Below are positions 10,475 through 19,729 of a stretch of 64,000 nt of DNA, in pieces. Every line of letters begins with the position of its first letter. Position 1 is the stretch's first letter. The position numbers and the translations under genes were made by a program. The notes beneath the pieces were generated by a model. The model was not told where the DNA came from. It made no database searches and saw only the letters and a program-made list of their open reading frames with translations. Origin of the DNA: Sporothrix humicola (Eukaryota > Ascomycota > Sordariomycetes > Ophiostomatales > Ophiostomataceae); the NCBI GenBank assembly GCA_021396245.1, contig WNYE01000034.1:248001-312000 (forward strand), written 5' to 3'.

Positions 10475-12532
10475 GTGACAATGGTATCAACGACAATGAC
10501 AGCAACAATGACTACGACCACCACAGCAACGACATGTCGCATCTCCCGTCCGCGACCCCCTCGCCAGCCCCGGCCAGCCCGCCTCAAGTCGTTGACGTTC
10601 ACCGGCTGCTGGACATGCCGCCGACGCAAGGTCAAGTGCGATGAGAGAGAACTCAATGGGTGCAGCGTCTGTGAAGGGGCGGGGCTGACGTGTGCCGGCT
10701 ACGAAGTCCGCCTGTGCTGGGTGCAGGAGGGCAGGCAAGGGCCAGGAGGAAAACAAGGGGCAGGAGGAAAACAGACACTGTCCGCACAGCCGACCGGCGG
10801 CCGCCGGCGAGGGATCAAGCTGCACCGGCACACGGGCCCCGTGATGACCGACGACGATATTATGCGGGCGCTGACGAAACTGGACTCGACGCCGAGCCCC
10901 AAAGACACGGAGACGATCGGGCCGTTTGCCATTTTCCAGGCGGAGGGGTTCGACACGAAGAACGAGGAAGAGACTGAAGACCGCCCGGGAGCACAATCTG
11001 AGCCGATGCCACCACAAGACGCACCGTTCGACCCCGTGTCTCCCTCGCCGGCTATTGACATCGACAATGATCCTGACACACTACGGATCGACCGTTTTGA
11101 CCGTTTCGACGACACGTTTGAAGAGCTGGTGGACAGCATGATTGAGATTGACAACGCCTTGATTCCCATGCCGTCCTCACCACCCCTGAGCCTGTCCATG
11201 CCCTTGTTCCGCGACTCGCAGACGGCCCACCTGCTCTACCACTTTACCAACCACGTGGCCGAGCTGCTGCAGCCCGTCCACCACCCGGGCAACCCCTGGC
11301 GGACAACCTACTTTTCGTTTGCCCTCGAGGGTTGTCCAGAGCTGTGGCTGGCGCAGACGACGGTGTCGCAGTCCTCACACGCATCACTCTCGCTCTTCCA
11401 CAGCCTGCTGTCGTCCGCCGCTTTTCATCTCAGAAACGCCACCGACGGCGCCGCCGCGGTCGACTACCACCGGCTCGCCCTGCAGCACCGCATAAAAGCC
11501 CTGCAGGCCCTCAACGCGGCCACGCCGCAGCCGTCCAACCAGCAGCTCTATCTGATCCACCTGACGGCGATGCTGTCGCTGGTGACGGTCGACACGATGG
11601 CCGGCGAGGACTCGGATTTCCCGGTGCACCTCAAGGCGTGCTACCAGCTCAAGAAGCCGGCCGTCGTCGAGGAGCAGGCCGAGGAAGGCGGAGGCAGCCA
11701 GATCTACAGCATCTGTCGGTTCTTGACGCTGCTGGCGCGGACGACGTCGCCCGTCATTGTGGCGAGGCCGTGGAAGGACGAGAGTGAGGACGGCAGTCTT
11801 GATGCTACGCCGGCTTTTAATGTCCCCAACTTCCGCGACAGCGAACGCTCCGTCGAGTACATGTACGGCATCACGCCCGCCCTCGGCAACATGTTGGCGA
11901 AAACGTGCCAAATGGCCGAGCACCTGGCCTACCACCGCGAAGCCAACGACAGCGTCTTGTCGCCCTCCCTCCAAGCAGCCTGTGCCGCGCTGGGCGACGA
12001 GCTCGCCGCCTGGACCGTCGACGACGAGCCGTTTGGCCTGATCCAGGCCGACAACGAGGCCGGCCAGCACACCATGCGCGAGATTGCCCGCTGCCAGGCG
12101 CGGGCCTTTCACGGGGCGGTCCTCCTGTACTACTGTAGGACTTTGGCGACATACGGCCTACAAGACCGCCGCGTGTCGCCCGTCGCCGTCGACGTTCACG
12201 CCCAGGTCCAGGTCATCTGGGCGCAGTTGACGACCGCCGAAGACCTCAAGGAAACCTACTACCACAACCACGCCTGCTCCCTCAAGCGCTCGGCGCCCAT
12301 GTCGTGGCCCGCCTTCATCGCCGCCTGCGAGGCCGCCCCGCACGACCGCCCGCTCTGGGCCGCCTGGTGGGAGCGCGTCAACCGCGGTTATAGAATTGGC
12401 AACTTTGCGCGCCAGTGGCAGATCATCCAGGACGTCTGGGCGCTGCAGGACCGTGTTGAGGCGCAGGGGCACGGGCCGATTGGCTGGCGCGAGGCGCTGG
12501 CGCGGACGGGCAAGCTGGTGCTGCCGATATAA
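10475..12532 (+). CDS. Zn2Cys6 transcription factor, ArgRII (arginine metabolism regulator)-like
   Basis: A 685-residue single-exon protein. After a Thr-rich start, a binuclear zinc cluster at about residues 45-71 reads CWTC-x6-C-x7-CSVC-x6-C, in the context KSLTFTGCWTCRRRKVKCD and followed by AGYEVRLCW. That context (TFTGCWTCR...C.GY...L.W) is the one I associate with ARG81/ArgRII-type regulators. The C-terminal two thirds (from LFRDSQTAHLLYHFTNHV) match the fungal-specific transcription factor domain, with the family landmark RCQARAFHGAVLLYYCRTL. A Gly/Gln-rich linker and an acidic segment (PDTLRIDRFDRFDDTFEELVD) separate the two. Neighbours are an amine/amino-acid permease and an agmatinase, so control of those genes is plausible but unproven. 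Confidence 0.85.
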   Translation: MTMVSTTMTATMTTTTTATTCRISRPRPPRQPRPARLKSLTFTGCWTCRRRKVKCDERELNGCSVCEGAGLTCAGYEVRLCWVQEGRQGPGGKQGAGGKQTLSAQPTGGRRRGIKLHRHTGPVMTDDDIMRALTKLDSTPSPKDTETIGPFAIFQAEGFDTKNEEETEDRPGAQSEPMPPQDAPFDPVSPSPAIDIDNDPDTLRIDRFDRFDDTFEELVDSMIEIDNALIPMPSSPPLSLSMPLFRDSQTAHLLYHFTNHVAELLQPVHHPGNPWRTTYFSFALEGCPELWLAQTTVSQSSHASLSLFHSLLSSAAFHLRNATDGAAAVDYHRLALQHRIKALQALNAATPQPSNQQLYLIHLTAMLSLVTVDTMAGEDSDFPVHLKACYQLKKPAVVEEQAEEGGGSQIYSICRFLTLLARTTSPVIVARPWKDESEDGSLDATPAFNVPNFRDSERSVEYMYGITPALGNMLAKTCQMAEHLAYHREANDSVLSPSLQAACAALGDELAAWTVDDEPFGLIQADNEAGQHTMREIARCQARAFHGAVLLYYCRTLATYGLQDRRVSPVAVDVHAQVQVIWAQLTTAEDLKETYYHNHACSLKRSAPMSWPAFIAACEAAPHDRPLWAAWWERVNRGYRIGNFARQWQIIQDVWALQDRVEAQGHGPIGWREALARTGKLVLPI

Positions 12533-12988
12533 GCCGGAGGCGATATACCGCCGGAGGCGAAGAGAGAGACGCAGTTTCTCTCTCCCTCTCTCTCTCTCTT
12601 CGCCTCCGGGTGGGTGGGCGGGGGAGGCGGAGGACATCATCCCAAACGAAGGCGTTTTACGAAGGCGTTTTGAAGATTGCAAGTGACGACGTTTATGTTT
12701 GCATTTATGGTGTAATGATTTTGATCTACTTTTGTATTTTACTTTGGCATGGCTAGCATTATGGTTACTACATTTACATTTACATTTACATTTACATCTT
12801 CTTTTCGGATACTCTTTACACTCCACGCTGGCTTGGTCACTCTTCTTTGATTTTGTCTTGACATTTTTCTTTTCATTCTTGTCATTCTCATTCTTCTTCA
12901 TACTCGTTATGTACATGCTAATTCATTCGTCAACTCCACCATATCCGTTCCCCCTTACAGACTTATGTATATTCTCTCCTCCCACCCC
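12533..12988. other. Convergent intergenic region, regulator / agmatinase
   Basis: The 3' flanks of two convergent genes. Besides the hairpin listed separately, it holds a hexanucleotide tract (ACATTT, about five copies, 12769-12798) and otherwise AT-rich sequence. No gene seen. Confidence 0.6.
12551..12609. repeat. Perfect 19 bp inverted repeat in the regulator 3' UTR
   Basis: CCGGAGGCGAAGAGAGAGA at 12551 is exactly complementary to 12591-12609, leaving a 21 nt pyrimidine-rich loop. It begins 18 bp after the stop codon and would form a very stable RNA hairpin on either strand. A second GCCGGAGGCG lies at 12534. It may influence mRNA 3' end formation or stability between the convergent genes. 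Confidence 0.75.
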
Positions 12989-14176
12989 CTACAGCTCATC
13001 CTTCCCGGCAGGCGTCTTGCCGATGACCGGCTTGTCTTTGCCCTTGACCATGGCGGCCAGGATGTCGACAATCAGGTCGGCGGCCGCAATGGACGTCACC
13101 TCGGCCACGCTGTCGTAGGGCGGCGACACCTCGACGACGTCGGCGCCGACCAGGTTGACGCCCTCGAGGCCCTTGATGTACCGCTTGAGCTCGCGCATCG
13201 TCCAGCCGCCCGACTCGGGCGTGCCCGTCGCAGGGGCAATGCTGGGGTCGAGCACGTCAATGTCGATACTGAGGTAGGTCGGGGTATCACCAACAGCATC
13301 CAGCGTCTTCTTGAGGATGCCCTCCATACCGATCTCGTCAATCTCGTGCGCCTCAATGAGCGTGAAGCCCACAACATCGCGGTCGATCTCGTAGTCGCGC
13401 GGGCTAAACAGCTTCGTCCGTAGGCCGCCGTGCACGCTCGTGCCCTTGCTGATGCAGCCCTCGCGGCTGGCGTGCCAGAAAAAGGTGCCGTGGGTGAGGG
13501 CGGACTGGTTCGAGCGGATGCCCGTGTAGCCCTCGTACGGGTCCCACGTGTCCAGGTGCGAGTCGAGGTGGATCACCGAGATGGGCCCATAAACCGTCTT
13601 GAGACTCCTCAGGATGGGCAACACGATCGAGTGGTCGCCGCCCATGCTAATGATGCGCGGGTGCTTCCACGCGGTCGCGTCCGACGTCTCATGATATAAG
13701 ACTTGGCGGTAGCCCTGCTCCATCTGCTTAAACGCGTGCGCCGCGTCAAACGGCGTGATGGGAATGTCGCCGCAGTCGATTATGGTCAAGCCCTGCTCGT
13801 ACGGGTCCACGCCCCACACCGTGTTGTAGCTGCGGCCCTTTTTCTCGCGCGCCGAGCCCGAGCGGATGCCGCGGGGGCCGAAGCGTGCGCCGGGCCTATA
13901 GGAGGTGGACGTATCATACGGGAAGCCCAGCAGCGCAATGTCCAGCGGCTTGTCGTGCGACGCAGCCAGGCAGCGCTGCCACTCGAGGTGCGCAAACGTC
14001 ACCGGCTGCGAGAACGGGAGGTCGACGTCGAGGTCTGCAGGTCAGGGGGTCAGTACTTGTGGCAGATAAATTGTCTCGAGGTGACTTGACATACCCTCAA
14101 TGTGGTGCTCGTAGTCGGGCCCGACGTTGACGGCGGCCGCGACGGGCAGCAGGCAGTGCAGAAGTGTGGGACGCAT
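12989..14176 (-). CDS. Agmatinase-like ureohydrolase with N-terminal signal peptide
   Basis: Exons 14176-14095 and 14034-12989 with a 60 bp intron (donor GTATGT, acceptor CTGCAG) give a 375-residue protein. The first exon encodes MRPTLLHCLLPVAAAVNVG, a likely secretion signal as in other fungal secreted-type agmatinases. The ureohydrolase manganese motifs are intact: MGGDHSIVLPILRS, VIHLDSHLDTWD (DSHLD in place of the usual DAHxD) and SIDIDVLDPSIAPATGTPE. Known members hydrolyse agmatine to putrescine and urea, or related guanidino compounds such as 4-guanidinobutyrate. The substrate cannot be fixed from sequence. It is convergent with the ArgRII-like regulator gene and divergent from a P450. 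Confidence 0.87.
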
Positions 14177-15514
14177 GATGGTGATGGGGAGTGCAAGTAA
14201 ACAGATAAGTCTGCTCAGTTGAAGGGACGATGTTATCAGAAAAAAGAAGAAAGGTTTAAATTTGTTGTGTCAATTTCAAACAGAAGAAATACTACTTCCT
14301 GGAGACGAAAGAATGAGCTCCTTCATCGGCATGCATCGGCATTGGCCTAAAGTGGCAGGACCTAGCGAGGAAGACAAGTGAACGCCGAACAGTTCAACAG
14401 CAAATACCGTGTAAAGACAGCTCCGCAATACGTCAGACCAAAAGAAGAGAACAAAATAAAAAAGAAAAGGAAAACCAAAAGAGGGGTCCTCTCGGGCCCA
14501 GTCCCCTCCTTCAAACAGCTCCGAGCTCGTCTTTTTGTCGTATTTTCTTGTGTCATCATTATCGATAGGATCATGCCGCGTGGGATAATCCTGGATATCC
14601 TGGGCATCCTGTTAGGCCCGGGGAAATCTCGACTTTTCGATTTGTCGATGTAAGAGTGTTGGTCGTGTGCTCTTGCCTGCCGTGTTAGTGCTGTCTCGCA
14701 GCCGCCTTCCTGATTCTGTAGACGGCGTGTAAGTGGAGGAGTGGGTCGCACAAAAGAAAAGCGGGTCCATCTCTCGCAGACGCCTTCCCAAACCAGAGCC
14801 TCACAACCACCAACAAGTGTGACTACGAATATTGATTAACAACTCTCGATTAAGCTTTTATCTATCGTCATTCTTTTATCGATTTCTCCTCTTTTTCTTC
14901 TATTTTTTGTCTTTTGTATCTTACCAACGACTCAACCCCGCCAATCTTATCCGCCTCATTACATACCGAGCAGTGTCACAATGGGGAGATAGAGGGGATG
15001 TCAAAGGAAACGTTCTAAACTCCAGAAGTTGTCCACTGTGCTATCTGATAAGAACGACCTTCTGTCTTTGAGTCAACATTTACGTTTACATCCCCCTAAC
15101 AGAGGCATCATACGGTCCCATCCACTACTTGTACGGTGTCGCTGGCGGTTGCCCAAACTGGTGTCTCTGTCTGTCGATATTCCTCGTTTTCTCGTCTTCT
15201 CGTGCAGACTGACTGCATCCTCTGTGTCATCGGGGCTTTTACGGCATCTTGACATCAAGCATTATCTCAAAATGCTTCACACATTTCGACTACGAGTAAC
15301 GACAGAATTTATATAACATTGACCAAGACTTTTAACGACTTTTAATGATAAACATTTACGGCCAAGACCACAGACATTCATCTCATCGACAACGACATCA
15401 CGGCAAGAAGATCATCAACCCAACTTGACATAATTTCCCAGCCTACACTTATTTTTATTCTCGTTTTCTTCTCCTACTCATATTTTCCATTATCCCAGTC
15501 TCGACACACCCACA
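14177..15514. other. Divergent promoter region, agmatinase / P450
   Basis: No gene seen. It is AT-rich with scattered poly-A and CT-rich tracts. The stretch just before 15,515 (CT-rich, ending CACACCCACAATGG) is a typical fungal leader for the P450. Confidence 0.55.
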
Positions 15515-17155
15515 ATGGCCCTCCCTTTGGCCGTGTTGGCGGCGGCGGCGGTCGTTGTCATTTTCGCCGTGCAGTGCATCTACTCGGTCTTTTTCAGCCC
15601 GCTCGCCCGCATCCCGGGCCCCAAGCTGTACGCTCTGACAAGCTGGCGGCTCGCGTACGACGACTGGCACGGCCTGCGGACGCGCAACTTTTACGCGCTG
15701 CACGCCAAGTACGGCCCGGCCGTGCGTGTCGGCCCGAATGAGGTGTCGTTCAGCAGTCTTGCTGCTCTGCGGACCATTTACGGCGCCGGCAGCGGGTTCG
15801 AGCGCACGTCCTTCTACACCATGTTCCAGGTCTACGGGCGGCGCAACATGTTTACCTTTGGGCCGGGGCGGGAGCATGCTGCCCGCAAAAAGATGGTGGC
15901 CAACGCCTACGCCAAGTCGACGATGCTGCGCGGGCAGATTGCGTCGTTGGTGGAAAGTAAAGCTCACAACTACTTGGAGTTGATCGAGCGCGAGGACCGC
16001 CGCAGCGAAATCTTTGCGTCGCTGCACTACTTTTCGCTCGACTCCATCACGGACTTTTTGTATGGCGAGGCGGGCGCCACGTCGTGTCTGACCGGCTCAC
16101 CAGCCCACCGCGCGTTGATCAGCGACATTATCGACAAGGCCCGCCGGCGCCTCTCGTGGTTCTCGGTGCACATGCCCGAGCTGATCGACCGCGTGTACGC
16201 GCAAACGGGCGTGGTCGGCTGGTTTTGCGAGCGCTTCCTCTACCCCATGCAGAAGCCCACGACGTACACGGGCATCCGCGAATACGCCAAGCACGCCGTC
16301 GACCGCTTCGGCGAGCTGGCCGCCCAGAAAACGGGCGACGAGATTGAGCGCGAGCCCTCTGTCGTGGCCAAGCTGTGGAAGTACCGTGTGGAGGAGAAGG
16401 TGGGTGCCACTGGGCTGGACAGCCTCGACATTGCCGCCGAGTGTGCCGACCATCTGCTGGCCGGCATCGACACCACCAGCGACACCCTCATGTTTCTGGT
16501 GTGGCTACTGTCGCGGCCGGAGAACAAAAGGTTCCAGGACAAGGTGATCCAAGAAGCGCGCAGTGTCGACCCCTCCGACCTCACAGAGTCTGGCGTCACC
16601 CACGCCTACGCCGCCGACAAGCTCCCGTACCTCGACGCCGTCATCAAGGAGACCCTGCGCCTGTTTCCCCCGCTGCCCGGATCGGAGCCCCGGCTGTCGC
16701 GCACGACAACAACCATTGACGGCCACGTCGTCCCCGCCAACACCGTCGTCTCCATCTCGCCGTTTGTCCTGCAGCGGAATCCGCAAATCTTCGAGGAGCC
16801 GACAGTGTTCAACCCCGACCGCTGGATCGGCGCCTCGCCCGCCGTCACCGAAATGAACCGCTGGTTCTGGGCCTTTTCGAGCGGCGGCCGCATGTGCATC
16901 GGCATGCACCTCGCCATGGCCGAGATGACCGTCCTAACCTCCAGCATCTACCGCAAGTACCGCACCGTCCCCACCGACGGCTTCGACAAGATCTCGCCCG
17001 GCATCACCAGCCGCTACGAAGTTCTCTACGACGACGCCTGTCCAGAAATGAGAGTGAGTAGAGTACCCTGTCTCTTTTTATCTTGTTTTGCTCTCCTACT
17101 AACATCCCAGGAACACGAATGCCGCATCCAGTTCCAGCTGCTGGACGAGGAGTAG
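15515..17155 (+). CDS. Cytochrome P450 monooxygenase
   Basis: Exons 15515-17053 and 17111-17155 give a 527-residue microsomal P450. An N-terminal anchor (residues 1-25) is followed by SPLARIPGPKLYALTSWR. The I-helix oxygen-binding motif is AGIDTTSDT, the K-helix ExxR is KETLR, the PERF-like segment is FNPDRWIG, and the haem-binding loop is FSSGGRMCIG with the axial Cys. The 57 bp intron (GTGAGT...CATCCCAG) is a multiple of three and has no stop, so retention would insert 19 hydrophobic residues near the C-terminus. The spliced tail (CPEMR-EHECRIQFQ) looks more family-like. No backbone enzyme for a secondary-metabolite cluster is adjacent, so the substrate is unknown. Confidence 0.9.
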   Translation: MALPLAVLAAAAVVVIFAVQCIYSVFFSPLARIPGPKLYALTSWRLAYDDWHGLRTRNFYALHAKYGPAVRVGPNEVSFSSLAALRTIYGAGSGFERTSFYTMFQVYGRRNMFTFGPGREHAARKKMVANAYAKSTMLRGQIASLVESKAHNYLELIEREDRRSEIFASLHYFSLDSITDFLYGEAGATSCLTGSPAHRALISDIIDKARRRLSWFSVHMPELIDRVYAQTGVVGWFCERFLYPMQKPTTYTGIREYAKHAVDRFGELAAQKTGDEIEREPSVVAKLWKYRVEEKVGATGLDSLDIAAECADHLLAGIDTTSDTLMFLVWLLSRPENKRFQDKVIQEARSVDPSDLTESGVTHAYAADKLPYLDAVIKETLRLFPPLPGSEPRLSRTTTTIDGHVVPANTVVSISPFVLQRNPQIFEEPTVFNPDRWIGASPAVTEMNRWFWAFSSGGRMCIGMHLAMAEMTVLTSSIYRKYRTVPTDGFDKISPGITSRYEVLYDDACPEMRVSRVPCLFLSCFALLLTSQEHECRIQFQLLDEE

Positions 17156-18458
17156 TGGAGACGGTTGCACGATTTGATACACGACTGCACATATGTTTAA
17201 CATTTGGGAAGCATGTAGCGGCCGATTAATGTTAAGTAAGATAAAAACAAATAAAGATAATAAAATTAAGAATTATTTAGTATTTTCTGGGAATGGCTTT
17301 ATTTTCTGTGTAAAAAATTTTTCATTTTTTTTCATTCATGATAAAAAAAAAGAATCACATCTTTCGCTTTCGTTTGTTACTAATCTACGAGACAAGAATG
17401 AAGAAAGTGGATGAACTGAATGAAGTAGGAATAAATTATACTTAAATCGCCGTTGCTTATTCAAGGCGTATTCTGTAAAAAGTCCATTGAGTGCGATCAC
17501 GATTACGATGGGATTTCGAACTAGAGTGTGGCCGAACAAAGCATTTTTTTTTCTGACGGTGATGCGGTTTGTTGACATTGGGATGTTTGGCTAGCGACAA
17601 CGACAAAACGACCAGCCTCCACTGAACAGTGAAAAGTCGCTGTTGCGTTGTCGCAGCCGTTGTTGGGTGCATGGCGCTAGTCCACGTTGGGAAGTCAACT
17701 CTTTAACGGGGGTGTCTGATTGGCTGACCACAGCGGGGCTGCCAGCTCAATGCTCTCCACTCTCCCGTTACTGCACGGTTGCTGCGCGTCAACCAAGTGC
17801 AAAGCCGTTTTCAATTACGGAGGGAAAGAGGGCAGGGGGCTGGTTTGCGAGTTGAGGAAAGAAGGAAGAAGGCGGGATGGGTCTTTTGTGCGGCTGTTCT
17901 TTCTTTTTCTGTTTGTGTCATCTTGTCATGTCTCGTTTTGACTCGTCCTTCTTCATTCCTCACATTCCTTTGCGACAGCTCGACTGTTGAGTTGACGATT
18001 GACGACGACAAGCAACGTCTGATAACTGACAGTTGTGACAGCGAACTCCACGATCGACAACCAGTCAACACCACCCCGATTGCGGCCCAATCCGAGCGTC
18101 GAGCGTCAACAAAGGGATTGTCTGCAAAAGAGACGACAACACAACGAAACAACTGCTGTACGGCATCACGACGACGACGTCGACTCCAGTCCATTGTTGA
18201 CTTCCGACTGCGACTGCGGTTGCGACTCTCGACAGCGGGGAATCTCCTCGTCTCCTCCCTCCTTGCCGTCGCACGAAGCCTGCTGTAGCCGGTCACAACC
18301 TGCTCCTGCTGCCGTGTTGACTGAGGCCGTCGAGTCCTCCTCTTTCTGTCCTCGCTCGCTCCGCTCACTCGATTTCTTCGCCCACTCCCACTCCGTTCGC
18401 TTCTCTCACTGCGTGATTGCTCACTTGTTTTACTCGCTCGCTGCGCTCGCTCGCGACC
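17156..18458. other. Intergenic: P450 3' flank and leader of the membrane-protein gene
   Basis: 17,190-17,460 is AT-rich 3' flank with A/T homopolymers. From about 17,850 on the sequence is GC-richer. Open frames there overlap on both strands and show no domain, so I treat it as promoter and long 5' UTR of the gene starting at 18459. Palindromic repeats at 18,330-18,456 are listed separately. Confidence 0.5.
18330..18456. repeat. Hairpin repeats upstream of the membrane-protein start
   Basis: The block contains TCTGTCCTCGCTCGCTCCGCTC (described in parts: TCTGTCCTCGC then TCGCTCCGCTC) and, directly before the start codon, CTCGCTCGCTGCGCTCGCTC, a palindrome. The TCTGTCCTCGC part is the same as in the hairpin copies inside the GT90 gene, suggesting one dispersed family. 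Confidence 0.6.
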
Positions 18459-19067
18459 ATGGCCTCCACCACCACAATGTCCGAGTCCGTCGTCGACGCC
18501 CGCCGCTACGACTACCACTCGGCCCACACCGGCAGCACCCACCACCGCCACTTGCTCCACAAATACCGCTGGCCCGCCGTCCAGCTCAACTTTTGGATCA
18601 TCATCATGCTCGCCGCCGCCTGCACCTGGATCGGCATCTTTGCGACCCTCGTGCAGGCCCAGCAGCGACTCGTGCTGCACGTTCCGTGGTACTTTGCCTA
18701 CATTCTGACAGTCGCCGCGTTAGCGGTGACGTTCGTCTTGGCCATTCTGGGGTTGATCTTCCAAAGAAGGCTCCTCCCCTCGATCGTCATGATTGGCGGC
18801 TTCATGATGTTCGTGCTGTGGGTGGTCGCGCTCGTCGTTTTATCTATAGAACTCTTTGGCGACAGCGGCGCAGGCGTGGCCACAAACTGCAACCTGAGCG
18901 TGTTCAACCAGAACCCCATCGGCCTGTCAACGTCCACGCTCGCGTGGATGGAGCAGAAGAGCATCTGCCAGTCGTGGCAGGCGGCCTTTGCGTTTGGGCT
19001 GGTGGGCGCCATTTTCCTGTTCTGGATCATGGTGATGGCGTACCAAGTGTTTGCGGATGAGACGTAG
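18459..19067 (+). CDS. Four-helix membrane protein, MARVEL-like
   Basis: I start at GACCATGG (18459), giving 202 residues. The upstream in-frame ATG at 18417 lies in the palindromic leader. After a His/Tyr-rich cytosolic segment (YDYHSAHTGSTHHRHLLHKYRW) come four hydrophobic spans: LNFWIIIMLAAACTWIGIFA; YFAYILTVAALAVTFVLAIL; IVMIGGFMMFVLWVVALVVL; and FAFGLVGAIFLFWIMVMAYQ. A loop between the third and fourth carries two Cys (NCNLS and SICQSW). This layout fits the fungal MARVEL-like proteins, which associate with membrane domains or vesicles, but no diagnostic motif is available. Confidence 0.6.
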   Translation: MASTTTMSESVVDARRYDYHSAHTGSTHHRHLLHKYRWPAVQLNFWIIIMLAAACTWIGIFATLVQAQQRLVLHVPWYFAYILTVAALAVTFVLAILGLIFQRRLLPSIVMIGGFMMFVLWVVALVVLSIELFGDSGAGVATNCNLSVFNQNPIGLSTSTLAWMEQKSICQSWQAAFAFGLVGAIFLFWIMVMAYQVFADET

Positions 19068-19435
19068 GGGAGAGACGGGGGAGAGGCGAAGTACGAACTG
19101 CGTGCGTTCCTGGATCGGCCAAGACTGACAGGAAGACGGTCTGGTGGCGTTGAAAAAGGGGCAGCGGGTTAATGACTTGGCGTTTTTGTTGCTTTTGCTT
19201 TTGAGCTTCTGAGCTTAGGTTTGATATCATGTTTGCGACTGCTTCTGCTTTTTACTTTTGGATACGGGCCATCGGCCTACGTTTGACATTTAATCTGACA
19301 TTTTCACATCTTCACATTCACATTTTCGCATTTATCTTCACATTCTTGTGCTCTTTGTAGATGGCAATGACAACGCGTCTAGGACGCAGTTGGTGGGTAT
19401 ATTGAGTATCTAGTTGTAGAGAGAAGTCAAGTCCT
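19068..19435. other. Convergent intergenic region
   Basis: The 3' flanks of the membrane-protein gene and the small stress-type gene. T-rich with CACATTYT-like repeats near 19,300-19,345. No gene seen. Confidence 0.5.
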
Positions 19436-19729
19436 CTAGTTGGAGTACTTGGGGTCGACCTTCTTGCTGTAGGCGGATAGAGGTTAGCAGTTGTTCAATA
19501 TGGGGGGTATGTGATTTTCTGCCGCTACGCCAACTTACCCAGTCACCTTCTCAAAGGCGCCGCGCAGACCGTCGGTGATCTTCTCGCTCGTGTTGGGGTT
19601 GACCTGGTGGCCCGACTTCTTGGCAACAAAGTCGAATGCCTTGTCGCCGTAGTCCTTGCTCTGGCCGGCAGCGGCACCGCCAGCAGCGGCGTTGCCAGCA
19701 CCGGCAGCCTGGTTCTGAGTGGGGTCCAT
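19436..19729 (-). CDS. Small hydrophilic stress-type protein (73 aa)
   Basis: Two exons, 19729-19539 and 19466-19436, with a 72 bp intron (GTAAGT...CTACAG) give 73 residues. It begins MDPTQNQAAGAGNAAAGG and continues with SKDYGDKAFDFVAKKSGH, NPNTSEKITDGLRGAFEKVTG and KKVDPKYSN. The composition (Gly/Ala/Lys/Asp, no Cys or Trp) and the amphipathic Lys-rich helix resemble small conserved proteins of filamentous ascomycetes that are often strongly expressed under stress or in conidia. That association is recalled, not shown by this sequence. The continuation of the reading frame across the intron into a conserved-looking KKVDPKYSN end supports the model. Function unknown. Confidence 0.7.

Noticed and set aside
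18035..19060. 341-codon plus-strand frame overlapping the membrane-protein gene
   Set aside because: Reads the membrane-protein exon in another frame and gives Arg/His-rich sequence; the four-helix frame is clearly the real one.
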